From Massilia sp. HP4 (GTDB lineage: Bacteria; Pseudomonadota; Gammaproteobacteria; Burkholderiales; Burkholderiaceae_D): a stretch of DNA of 64,000 nucleotides. The position numbers and the translations under genes were made by a program. The notes under the pieces were generated by a model. The model made no database searches. It was not told the origin of the DNA and saw only the letters and a list, made by a program, of their open reading frames with translations. Of the stretch, positions 35,055 through 42,605 are shown in pieces. How positions within the stretch are numbered: the first letter of the stretch is position 1; the number at the start of each line of letters is the position of its first letter. The stretch spans positions 1 through 64,000 of the forward strand of contig NZ_STGG01000058.1 in assembly GCF_005222695.1 (NCBI RefSeq), given 5' to 3'.

Positions 35055-35507
35055 ATGCGACACCTGATCCAAGCTGGCCTGATCGCCGCCGCCGTACTCG
35101 CCTTGCCCACCGCCGCACTCGCGCAAAACGCCTCGCCGGTCGGCGCCTGGAAAACCATCGACGACAAGACCGGCAAGCCCAAGGCGCTGGTGCGCATCAG
35201 CGAAGAAGGCGGCGTCCTGACCGGCAAGATCGAGAAGCTGTACCGCGAACCGTCCGAGGACCAGAACCCGAAATGCGTGAAATGCACCGACGCACGCAAG
35301 GACCAGCCGATCATCGGCATGACCATCCTGTCGGGACTCAAGAAGGACGGCAATGAATACACCGGCGGCGAGATCCTCGATCCGGCCGCCGGCAAGACCT
35401 ACAAGAGCAAGGCCAGCCTGGCCGACAACGGCAGCAAGCTCGAAGTGCGCGGCTATGTCGGGGCGCCGATGTTCGGCCGCACCCAGACCTGGCAGCGCGA
35501 GCAATAA
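35055..35507 (+). CDS. DUF2147 secreted protein
   Basis: This 150-residue exported protein has a clear signal peptide (LIQAGLIAAAVLALPTAALA, cleaved before QN). The mature part has the DUF2147 pattern: PVGAWKTIDDKTGKPKALVR, GVLTGKIEKLYRE, then a PKCVKC pair and DQPIIGMTILSGLKKDGNEY. GGEILDPAAGKTYKSKASL and the end GYVGAPMFGRTQTW follow. The function of the domain is unknown, but related proteins are lipocalin-like beta barrels. TGGAG precedes ATG 35055. A terminator follows immediately. Confidence 0.88.
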   Translation: MRHLIQAGLIAAAVLALPTAALAQNASPVGAWKTIDDKTGKPKALVRISEEGGVLTGKIEKLYREPSEDQNPKCVKCTDARKDQPIIGMTILSGLKKDGNEYTGGEILDPAAGKTYKSKASLADNGSKLEVRGYVGAPMFGRTQTWQREQ

Positions 35508-35516
35508 CCTTTACCG

Positions 35517-35540
35517 CGGCCCGGCAACGGGCCGTTTTTC
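35517..35540 (+). terminator. Intrinsic terminator after the DUF2147 gene
   Basis: CGGCCCG, a GCAA loop and CGGGCCG are followed by five T residues. It lies only about seven bases before the next start codon. Confidence 0.8.
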
Positions 35541-35546
35541 TTCCTG

Positions 35547-35888
35547 ATGACCCTGAATCAAGCTTATATTTACCTCGGCTTTGCGATCGTGGCGGAGGTG
35601 ATCGGCACCACCGCCCTCAAGGCCTCCGACAGTTTTACCCGTCCCGTGCCCAGCCTGATCACGGTCGGCTGCTACGCCCTGTCGTTCTACCTGCTCACCT
35701 TCAGCCTGCGCGTACTGCCCACCGGGATCGCGTACGCGATCTGGTCCGGCGTCGGCATCGTGCTCATTTCCCTGGTCAGCTGGTTGTATTTCAAGCAAAG
35801 CCTGGACCTGGCGGCAATCGCCGGCCTGGCCCTGATCATCGCCGGCGTACTGGTGATCAACCTGTTTTCGAAGAGCGTCGGGCACTAG
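35547..35888 (+). CDS. SMR-family small multidrug transporter (EmrE-like)
   Basis: This 113-residue protein has four membrane helices of the small multidrug resistance family, which act as antiparallel dimers exchanging protons for cationic drugs. The essential glutamate is in FAIVAEVIGTTALKASDSF. The family motif YAIWSGVGIVLISLVSWLYF lies in helix three, and the last helix is GLALIIAGVLVINLFS. The start ATG 35547 is only seven bases past the U-run of a terminator, so its promoter must lie upstream with read-through, or the start must differ. Members may be drug exporters or, in the Gdx group, guanidinium exporters; this sequence reads more like EmrE. Confidence 0.88.
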   Translation: MTLNQAYIYLGFAIVAEVIGTTALKASDSFTRPVPSLITVGCYALSFYLLTFSLRVLPTGIAYAIWSGVGIVLISLVSWLYFKQSLDLAAIAGLALIIAGVLVINLFSKSVGH

Positions 35889-35999
35889 CGCACGCTTGAT
35901 TCACGGGCCGGGCAATGTGGGCTATGCTTACGCCAGGACCACGTCAACCGTGACGTGTTGTCGAGCGTTACTTCCAGCCCACCATCGACCCCTGGCGCC

Positions 36000-36518
36000 A
36001 TGAAACCGACTTCCGTAGCGCGTGCCGCACGCCCCGTCTTCCGCGGACGGGCCATGCGCGTCATACGCCTGCTCAGCCTGGCTGGCGGCGTATTCGGCAT
36101 CCTGTTGCCGGCCGCGCTGCTGGCCTCGACCGCGCACGGCATCCCGGACTGGATCGAGCCGTATATCGTGCTGGTCGGCGTGGCCCTCGGCTGCGGCGGC
36201 TTCTTCCTGGTCGCAATGGCCGGCCACCGCATGAACCGCGATCCCGTGCTGCGTTCGCTCGCCGCGCTGCTGCTGATGCTGCCCTTCGGCGCCAGCGGCA
36301 TCGTGATCTGGCATGCCAGCAATATGCTGATGGTCTACCTGTGCACCTTCCTGCTGATGCTGACGATCCTGATCTACTGCAGCTTCATCTATCCCCTGAC
36401 CCATGTGCCGCAGCAGCCGATCGTGCCCAAGACGCCCCGGCGCGCGCCGAAGCCGGTCCAGTGGATTCCACTGCGCCGCACTGCGCAGCGCGTGCGCCGG
36501 TTCACCCAGCCGCTGTAG
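36000..36518 (+). CDS. Small membrane protein of unknown function
   Basis: This 172-residue protein starts with a basic N-terminus (KPTSVARAARPVFRGRAMRV). Four hydrophobic segments follow: LLSLAGGVFGILLPAALLAS, YIVLVGVALGCGGFFLVAMA, LAALLLMLPFGASGIVIW and LMVYLCTFLLMLTILIYCSF. The C-terminal tail is proline- and arginine-rich. No family is recognised. The start could instead be further upstream at ATG 35955. It lies 12 bp from the convergent response regulator gene. Confidence 0.6.
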   Translation: MKPTSVARAARPVFRGRAMRVIRLLSLAGGVFGILLPAALLASTAHGIPDWIEPYIVLVGVALGCGGFFLVAMAGHRMNRDPVLRSLAALLLMLPFGASGIVIWHASNMLMVYLCTFLLMLTILIYCSFIYPLTHVPQQPIVPKTPRRAPKPVQWIPLRRTAQRVRRFTQPL

Positions 36519-36531
36519 TCAGCCCGATTCC

Positions 36532-37137
36532 TCAAAGCCAGCCGGCATCGCGCGCCATCCTGTACGCTTCCACCCGATTTGCGGCGCCCAGCTTGCTGAT
36601 CGCTTCCGACAGATAGTTACGCACCGTCCCTTCGGACAAATGGACCTGGCGCGCGATCTCGGCGCTGCTGCGGCCCTCGCCGGCCAGGCGCAGCACCTGC
36701 CGTTCGCGCTCGGTCAGCGGATCGCTGCCTCCGTTCCAGCTTTCCAGGGCCAGCTCGGGGGCGATCGCGCGCCCGCCCCCGTGCACGACGCGGATCGCGT
36801 CGGCCAGCGCGTCGACCGGCGCATCCTTGAGCAGGTAGCCGCGCACCCCGGCCTCCATGGCGCGCCGCAGGTAGCCGCTGCGGGCGAAGGTCGTCACCAC
36901 CACGACACGGCAGGCCAGCTTGCGCCCGGCCAGCGCCTGCGCCAGCTCGATGCCGGTCATGTGCGGCATCTCGATATCGGTCAGCACGATGTCCGGCACG
37001 AGCCGTTCGCACAGGGCCAGCGCCTCGCGGCCGTCGCATGCGCCGGCCACCACCTCGACGTCCGGCTCCAGCCGCAGCAAGGCGCTCAAGGCCCCCAGCA
37101 CCAGCTTCTGGTCTTCGGCGATCAGGACCCGGATCAT
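36532..37137 (-). CDS. LuxR-type response regulator (DesR-like)
   Basis: This 201-residue NarL/DesR-type response regulator has a receiver domain (VLIAEDQKLVLGALSAL, phospho-aspartate in DIVLTDIEMP, VVVTTFARSGYL and YLLKDAP). The LuxR helix-turn-helix is LTERERQVLRLAGEGRSSAE (then IARQVHLSEGTVRNYLSEA). Its start overlaps the stop of the kinase gene as ATGA, so the pair is a translationally coupled two-component system. Homologues sense membrane fluidity in Bacillus (DesKR), but the target here is unknown. Confidence 0.92.
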   Translation of the reverse strand: MIRVLIAEDQKLVLGALSALLRLEPDVEVVAGACDGREALALCERLVPDIVLTDIEMPHMTGIELAQALAGRKLACRVVVVTTFARSGYLRRAMEAGVRGYLLKDAPVDALADAIRVVHGGGRAIAPELALESWNGGSDPLTERERQVLRLAGEGRSSAEIARQVHLSEGTVRNYLSEAISKLGAANRVEAYRMARDAGWL

Positions 37138-38231
37138 GCCGGCACCTGCAGCTCGAGCGCCAGGCCGTCGCCGGCCCGCAGCGACAGCCGTCCGCCGAGC
37201 GCCGCCACCCGCTCCTGCATGCCCGCCAGGCCGTTACCGTGCCGCAGTTCATCCGCATCGCGCAGGCGGCCGTCGTCGTGCACGCGCAAGACCGCATTGC
37301 CCTGCTCGCGGCTCAGCGACAGGGTGCAGCGCGACGCCCGGGCGTGGCGCACGATATTCGTCACCGCCTCGCGCACCGCCAGCGCCACCACGTGTTCGGC
37401 GGCCGGCGCCAGGTCGATGCGCTCGACCCGTTCGTCCAATACGACATCGGCAGCCTGCAGGCTGGCGCGGGCGCTGGCCAAGGCCTGGGCCAGGCCGCTC
37501 TCGCGGTAGCCGGTGACCGCCGTGCGCACCTCGGCCAGGGCGGTGCGCGCGCTTTCCTCGATGTCGGCGATCTCGCGCGCGCAGGCTTCGGCGTCGCGCC
37601 CCGCCAGCTTGCGCGCCAGCTCGGCCTTGAGGGCGATCAGCGACAGCGAATGGCCGAGCAGATCGTGCAGGTCGCGCGAGATGCGTTCGCGTTCGGCGAT
37701 GCGCGCCATGTGTTCGACTTCTTCCTGCTTGCGCATCAACTGCATCCGCGCGCTGCGCTGGCGCGCATCCATGATGCAGGACAGCCCGACCGGCAAGCCG
37801 GCCATCAGGATCGGCATCAGGAGGATCAGTTGCATCGGCCCGGCCAGGAACGACGCCGCGCCACCCCAGGCGATCACGCCCACCATGGCGCCGACGGCGC
37901 GGCCAGTGCCCGGGAACCGGGCGCACATGGCGCAGGCGAAGATGAAGAAAGATGCAGCACCCGGGTTCCAGCGCGCCCACGCCGTGCCGAGCAGGCAGCC
38001 GGCCGCCACGCAGGCCAGCACCTGCCAGCCGCGCGCCCAGAAGCTGGCGCAATACAGCGGGATGAAGACGGCCAAGGTCAGCGCCAGCAGTGCCAGCTCC
38101 AGTACCTCGGGGGTCACGTAGGCAAACTTCCAGAACAGGTAGCCCAGCGACAGCAGCCAGACATACTGCAGATTGCCATATTCGGGCGGGATCCAGGGCC
38201 GCGCCAGCACTTGCCTGAAGGTCGTCTTCAT
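37134..38231 (-). CDS. Sensor histidine kinase, DesK-like (HisKA_3 type)
   Basis: This 365-residue kinase has about five N-terminal membrane helices (including VWLLSLGYLFWKFAY, LALLALTLAVFIPLY and FFIFACAMCARFPG). A linker and the HisKA_3 box ERERISRDLHDLLGHSLSLI follow. The HATPase_c domain has VREAVTNIVRHARAS, then VHDDGRL and GNGLAGMQERV. ATG 38231 has GGAG six bases upstream; ATG 38243 is the alternative. Its stop overlaps the response regulator start. It follows the amidohydrolase gene by a short gap on the same strand. Confidence 0.9.
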   Translation of the reverse strand: MKTTFRQVLARPWIPPEYGNLQYVWLLSLGYLFWKFAYVTPEVLELALLALTLAVFIPLYCASFWARGWQVLACVAAGCLLGTAWARWNPGAASFFIFACAMCARFPGTGRAVGAMVGVIAWGGAASFLAGPMQLILLMPILMAGLPVGLSCIMDARQRSARMQLMRKQEEVEHMARIAERERISRDLHDLLGHSLSLIALKAELARKLAGRDAEACAREIADIEESARTALAEVRTAVTGYRESGLAQALASARASLQAADVVLDERVERIDLAPAAEHVVALAVREAVTNIVRHARASRCTLSLSREQGNAVLRVHDDGRLRDADELRHGNGLAGMQERVAALGGRLSLRAGDGLALELQVPA

Positions 38232-38245
38232 CGTCGGCTCCATCG

Positions 38246-40060
38246 TTATTCCCGGTCCAGCAGGCGCACGTCGGCGAGTTCGAAGCGGTACTCGCCCGGC
38301 TGCGGTCCGGCACTGAATGCTAGCATGGCGACGGCGGCCGGATCGATGCCGGCGAAGGCAGTCAAAGGCAGGCTCACCTCGGCCCATTCTTTCCCGGCCA
38401 CGAAAGGCACCATGCTCGGCCGCTGGCTGCCGGCGCCCATCAGCATCGCCTGGTAGGTATGGCCGTCGCCGCGCACCTTGAAGCGCAGGGTCTTGGCCGC
38501 ACTCAGGTCGGCCGGCTGCATCGGCTGCGCGCCCGGCATGAAGGCCACGCTGGACCACGCGAAAGGCAAGCCCGGCGCGACCGTGGCATGCACCGCCAGC
38601 GGCACCTGGCCGTCGGGCAGCGCCGGCCTCACTTCGAGCCTGACGGTCGACTTGCCGCCGGCGAACTGGTCGGTCGACGGCATCCAGCCGCTGCCAAACG
38701 GGCTGCCCAGGCGGCTGGCGCTGAAGTCGCTGATGCGGCCATCCGGCGGCAGCGCCTGGCGGGTAGCGCTGCTGCCTTCCTGCGCCACCCGCTGGCGCCG
38801 CGCATCGCGCAGCGCATTCGCGCTCTGTCCGTCCTTCCAGACTTCGACGATGCGGCGCGTGGCCCGGATGTCGGCCGCCGGATTGCCGCCGACCAGCAGC
38901 AGGTCGGCCTTGCAACCCTTGGCGATGCAGCCGCGCTGGCCCAGCCTGAAGGCGGTGGCCGGGGCGCTGGTGGCGGCGGCCAGCGCCTGGGTCGGCGTCA
39001 GGCCGGCGTCGACCAGCGCCGCCAGTTCGCGGTGCATGCTGATGCCATACAAGGTGCCGGCGTTGCCCGCATCGGTCCCGGCCAGGACCGGCACGCCCGC
39101 CTTGGTAAGCGCGGCGGTGACGGCCTTCGGCGCCGCCAGCTCCTGCGGCCGGGCCTGGGCGCCGTAGCGCGCCTTGAGCGTGGCCGCGCCATCACGGCCG
39201 ACCAGCGCCGCCAGCCCGGATTCGGCAAGCAGGTCGTCGCCGCGCACGCCGGCCATGCTCTCCAGGACTGCAAAGGTCGGGATTACGAAGGCGCCCTTGC
39301 GCCTGGCCAGTTGGACCAGGCTGTCGATGTCCTGCGCACCTGGCGCAGCGCCCAGGTACAGGTGCACCAGGCCGTCGGCGCCCGCCTCGAGCGCGGCGCG
39401 CGCGTCCTGCTCGTTGCTGACGTGGACCACCGCCAGCTTGCCGCGCAGGTGGGCGGCCTCGATCAGCGCCTTCGCGGTCGCCAGGTCCAGTGAGTTCATT
39501 TTGCTGGTGCCCTTCCCGCCTGCTTCAAGCACGATCTTGATGAAGTCCGAACCTTCGGCGATGCGGGCATCGACGAAGTCGCGCGCCTGGTCCGGGCGCT
39601 CCAGGGTTGGAATCGGCAGGCCGTACTGGGTGCCGTGGCCGTTCGGGGCGGTGGCCAGGGTGCCGGCCGAGAACATGTCGGCCCGGCCCGCGTTCTGGCC
39701 CGCCGCCATGCTGGCCTTGACCTCCTGCATCAGCGGCACGGCGGTGAACATGTCGACCTGCGTGGTGACGCCGAACAGCAGCGGCAGGTCGAGTTGCTGG
39801 AATGCGTGGGTGTGGGCATCGATCAGGCCCGGCAACAGGGTGCGTCCGGCGCCGCTGACGACGCGGCTGCCGATCGGGGGCGTACCGCGAAAATCGGCAT
39901 CGAGGATGACGCCGCCGTCGAACAGCACGGAACGGCGTTCGTGCACGGCCTTGCCGTCGAAGACGCGCACGTCCTGGACCAGGGTGGCGGCGGCCAGCGC
40001 CAGGGTGGACAGCGAAAGACCGGCGACGGCGATGACTGCTTTCAGGGCGGGAGTGGACAT
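38246..40060 (-). CDS. Secreted amidohydrolase with C-terminal CIA30-like domain
   Basis: This 604-residue protein has a signal peptide (VIAVAGLSLSTLALAAATL). The first 400 residues are a metal-dependent amidohydrolase: the HxH motif in LPGLIDAHTHAFQQLDLP, then IKIVLEAGGKG, VVHVSNEQDA, VPVLAGTDAGN and CKADLLLVGGNP. The last 170 residues (from about ISDFSASRLGSPFGSGW) resemble the CIA30/NADH-ubiquinone assembly beta-sandwich fold, with LRFKVRGDGHTYQAM and WAEVSLPLTAF. Substrate unknown; relatives include imidazolonepropionase-like and dipeptidase-like proteins. The start codon is about 70 bp from the left end of an unrelated intergenic gap before ruvB. Confidence 0.8.
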   Translation of the reverse strand: MSTPALKAVIAVAGLSLSTLALAAATLVQDVRVFDGKAVHERRSVLFDGGVILDADFRGTPPIGSRVVSGAGRTLLPGLIDAHTHAFQQLDLPLLFGVTTQVDMFTAVPLMQEVKASMAAGQNAGRADMFSAGTLATAPNGHGTQYGLPIPTLERPDQARDFVDARIAEGSDFIKIVLEAGGKGTSKMNSLDLATAKALIEAAHLRGKLAVVHVSNEQDARAALEAGADGLVHLYLGAAPGAQDIDSLVQLARRKGAFVIPTFAVLESMAGVRGDDLLAESGLAALVGRDGAATLKARYGAQARPQELAAPKAVTAALTKAGVPVLAGTDAGNAGTLYGISMHRELAALVDAGLTPTQALAAATSAPATAFRLGQRGCIAKGCKADLLLVGGNPAADIRATRRIVEVWKDGQSANALRDARRQRVAQEGSSATRQALPPDGRISDFSASRLGSPFGSGWMPSTDQFAGGKSTVRLEVRPALPDGQVPLAVHATVAPGLPFAWSSVAFMPGAQPMQPADLSAAKTLRFKVRGDGHTYQAMLMGAGSQRPSMVPFVAGKEWAEVSLPLTAFAGIDPAAVAMLAFSAGPQPGEYRFELADVRLLDRE

Positions 40061-40175
40061 GGTTTCCTCACAGTTTGGTGTGAGACCAGTATGTCGGCGC
40101 CCGCGCCTGGCCGATAGAATCGCCTGCCATCAATCCGGGATGACAAATGTCATCCGCGTCGCCCCTTCACGCAGC

Positions 40176-41243
40176 TCACGCTGGCGGCAGGCTATCCCAC
40201 AAATCGCCCGTCGGGCTGATGCGCGGCGCTGCCACGCCGAAGTGCTGGTAGGCCAGCGGCGTGGCGATCCGTCCGCGCGGGGTGCGCTGCAGGTAGCCCT
40301 GCTGGATCAGATAGGGTTCGAGCACGTCCTCGATGGTGTCGGCGGCTTCGCCGATCGCCGCCGCCAGGTTGCCGATGCCGACCGGGCCGCCGGCGAACTT
40401 GAACAGCACCGCCTCCAGCAGCTTGCGGTCCATGACGTCGAAACCGACGGTGTCGACATCGAGCATTTTCAGGGCAAGGTCGGCGATCTCGCGCGTGATG
40501 TCGCCATTGCCCTTGACTTCGGCGTAGTCGCGCACGCGGCGCAGCAGGCGGTTGGCGATCCGCGGCGTGCCGCGCGCCCGCTTGGCCACTTCGCGCGCGC
40601 CGTCCTCGTCGATCGGCGCGTTCAATAGCGCGGCGCTGCGCAGCACGATCTTGGTCAGCTCGGGAACGTTATAGAACTCGAGGCGCGCCACGATGCCGAA
40701 GCGGTCGCGCAGCGGATTGGTCAGCATGCCGGCGCGGGTGGTGGCGCCGACCAGCGTGAACGGCTGCAGATCCAGCTTGACCGAGCGCGCGGCCGGGCCC
40801 TCGCCGATCATGATGTCGATCTGGTAGTCCTCGAGCGCCGGATACAGGATCTCTTCGACCACCGGCGACAGGCGGTGGATCTCGTCGATGAACAGCACAT
40901 CGTTCGGCTCGAGATTGGTCAGCAGCGCCGCCAGGTCGCCCGGACGCTCGAGCACCGGGCCCGAAGTCTGGCGCAGGTTGACGCCCATCTCGCGCGCGAT
41001 GATGTGGGCCAGCGTGGTCTTGCCAAGGCCTGGCGGGCCGAACAGCAAGGTGTGGTCGAGCGCCTCGCGCCGCTTGCGCGCCGCGCTGATGAAAATCTCG
41101 AGCTGGTCGCGGATTTTCTCCTGGCCGACGTATTCGTCCAGCTGCTTCGGGCGCAAGGCGCGTTCGATCGCCTCTTCGTTGGGCGAGGCCGGCGCGGCGT
41201 CGATCACGCGGTGTTCGGTAAAACTGTCGGTCTGGATGCTCAT
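40176..41243 (-). CDS. ruvB: Holliday junction branch-migration helicase RuvB
   Basis: This 355-residue AAA+ ATPase drives branch migration with RuvA. Motifs are Walker A FGPPGLGKTTLAHIIA, Walker B NDVLFIDEIHRLSP and sensor LVGATTRAGM. The C-terminal winged helix domain has GPVGIGNLAAAIGE and LIQQGYLQRTPRGR. It is the last gene of the ruvC-ruvA-ruvB series, 15 bp after ruvA. Confidence 0.96.
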   Translation of the reverse strand: MSIQTDSFTEHRVIDAAPASPNEEAIERALRPKQLDEYVGQEKIRDQLEIFISAARKRREALDHTLLFGPPGLGKTTLAHIIAREMGVNLRQTSGPVLERPGDLAALLTNLEPNDVLFIDEIHRLSPVVEEILYPALEDYQIDIMIGEGPAARSVKLDLQPFTLVGATTRAGMLTNPLRDRFGIVARLEFYNVPELTKIVLRSAALLNAPIDEDGAREVAKRARGTPRIANRLLRRVRDYAEVKGNGDITREIADLALKMLDVDTVGFDVMDRKLLEAVLFKFAGGPVGIGNLAAAIGEAADTIEDVLEPYLIQQGYLQRTPRGRIATPLAYQHFGVAAPRISPTGDLWDSLPPA

Positions 41244-41258
41244 GGCGCGATATCTCGA

Positions 41259-41837
41259 TTAGGCTTTGGACAACGCCTTCAGGGCGAACTTGATGCCGTC
41301 CGAGACGCTGGAACCCGCCGGCATGTTCTTGATCGCCAGCAGCGCTTCCTTGTCAGAATACCCCAGTGCGGCCAGCGCATTGAGCACGTCCGCCTGCGCG
41401 TCGTCACGGGCCGCACCCGCGACCGCGCCGATATCGGCGCCCAGCTTGCCTTTCAGTTCGAGCAGCAGCCGTTCGGCGGTCTTCTTGCCGATGCCCGGCA
41501 CCTTCACCAGGCGGCCGGTCTCTTGCAGGGTGACGGCCTGCGACAGCTCGGCCACCGTCATGCCGGACAGGATCGCCAGCGCCATGCGCGCGCCGATGCC
41601 GGTGATCTTGATCAGCTGGCGAAACAGCGCGCGCTCCGAGGCCGAGCCGAAGCCGAACAGCAGGTGCGCATCCTCGCGCACCACCAGGTGGGTGAACAGC
41701 ACGACTTTTTCGCCGGTGTGCGGCAGGTTGTAGAAGGTGCTCATCGGCACGTCGACTTCATAGCCGACGCCATTGCAATCGACCAGCACGTGCGGCGGCG
41801 CTTTTTCGAGCAGGATTCCAGAGAGGCGACCGATCAT
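41259..41837 (-). CDS. ruvA: Holliday junction DNA-binding protein RuvA
   Basis: This 192-residue protein forms the tetramer that holds Holliday junctions for RuvB. The N-terminal domain begins MIGRLSGILLEKAPPHVLVD. The helix-hairpin-helix domain includes LIKITGIGARMALAIL and LVKVPGIGKKTAERLLLEL. The short C-terminal domain contacting RuvB ends the protein. It lies between ruvC (18 bp upstream) and ruvB. Confidence 0.95.
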   Translation of the reverse strand: MIGRLSGILLEKAPPHVLVDCNGVGYEVDVPMSTFYNLPHTGEKVVLFTHLVVREDAHLLFGFGSASERALFRQLIKITGIGARMALAILSGMTVAELSQAVTLQETGRLVKVPGIGKKTAERLLLELKGKLGADIGAVAGAARDDAQADVLNALAALGYSDKEALLAIKNMPAGSSVSDGIKFALKALSKA

Positions 41838-41855
41838 CGGTGTTCCTTACATGTT

Positions 41856-42395
41856 TTATGAGACGAGACGGCTGTTCTTCATGCGCAGCGCCTGGCCGGC
41901 GGGCGCCAGGCCATTCAGCAGCGCCAGGGTGTCGATGCTGTGGGCGTGGCAGATGGCCACGCCGAGGGCGTCGGCGGCATCGGCGCCCGGCAGGCCGGGC
42001 AGCTTGAGCAAGCGTGCGACCATGTCCTGCACCTGCGGCTTGGCCGCCTTGCCGGTGCCGACCACCGCCTGCTTGACCTGCACCGCCGTGTATTCGGCCA
42101 CGTCGAGGTCGGCGCTGACGAGGGCCGTGATCGCGGCGCCGCGTGCCTGGCCCAGCAATAGCGTGGATTGCGGATTGACGTTGACGAAGACTTTTTCGAT
42201 GGCCGAACAGGCCGGCTGGTAGGTGGCGATGATTTCGCTGACGCCGTGCAGGATGACCTTGAGCCGCGGCGGCAACGCGCCTTCCAGCCCGGTCTTGATG
42301 GTGCCCGAGGCGATATAGCGCAACCTGGCGCCGTGTTTTTCAATGACGCCGAACCCCGTCGTGCGCAGGCCCGGGTCGATGCCGAGAATAATCAT
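41856..42395 (-). CDS. ruvC: Crossover junction endodeoxyribonuclease RuvC
   Basis: This 179-residue resolvase cuts Holliday junctions. The RNase H-fold begins IILGIDPGLRTTGFGVIE, with the first catalytic aspartate. The second acidic residue lies in AIEKVFVNVNPQST. The C-terminal acidic pair is in GADAADALGVAICHAHS. It is first of three ruv genes; a REP-like palindrome lies upstream, between it and purH. Confidence 0.95.
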   Translation of the reverse strand: MIILGIDPGLRTTGFGVIEKHGARLRYIASGTIKTGLEGALPPRLKVILHGVSEIIATYQPACSAIEKVFVNVNPQSTLLLGQARGAAITALVSADLDVAEYTAVQVKQAVVGTGKAAKPQVQDMVARLLKLPGLPGADAADALGVAICHAHSIDTLALLNGLAPAGQALRMKNSRLVS

Positions 42396-42491
42396 GGTGG
42401 AATGTTACCCCGGCTGGGGGTGTTCGTGGGAAAATACTGTGCAAAAACACAGGTATATGGTGGGTCCGTTGCACCATGTGGTCGATCATAC

Positions 42492-42568
42492 GTGATTTGA
42501 ACGCGTCGGCGGCATAGCCGCCAACCCTACGTAGGGTCGGCAGGTTTCCTGCCGACGCGTTCAATCAC
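42492..42568. repeat. 77-bp REP-like palindromic element with nested hairpins
   Basis: Outer arms GTGATTTGAACGCGTCGGC (42492-42510) and GCCGACGCGTTCAATCAC (42551-42568) are reverse complements except for one missing base. Between them are three small palindromes: GGCGGCATAGCCGCC, CCCTACGTAGGG and GGCAGGTTTCCTGCC. The structure and intergenic position (between ruvC and purH) fit REP/BIME-type repeats, which are mobilised by RAYT transposases elsewhere in genomes. No other copy was noticed here. Confidence 0.65.
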
Positions 42569-42605
42569 AAGATGCATGGCCGCGACGCAGCCAGCATCTT
42601 GACAA

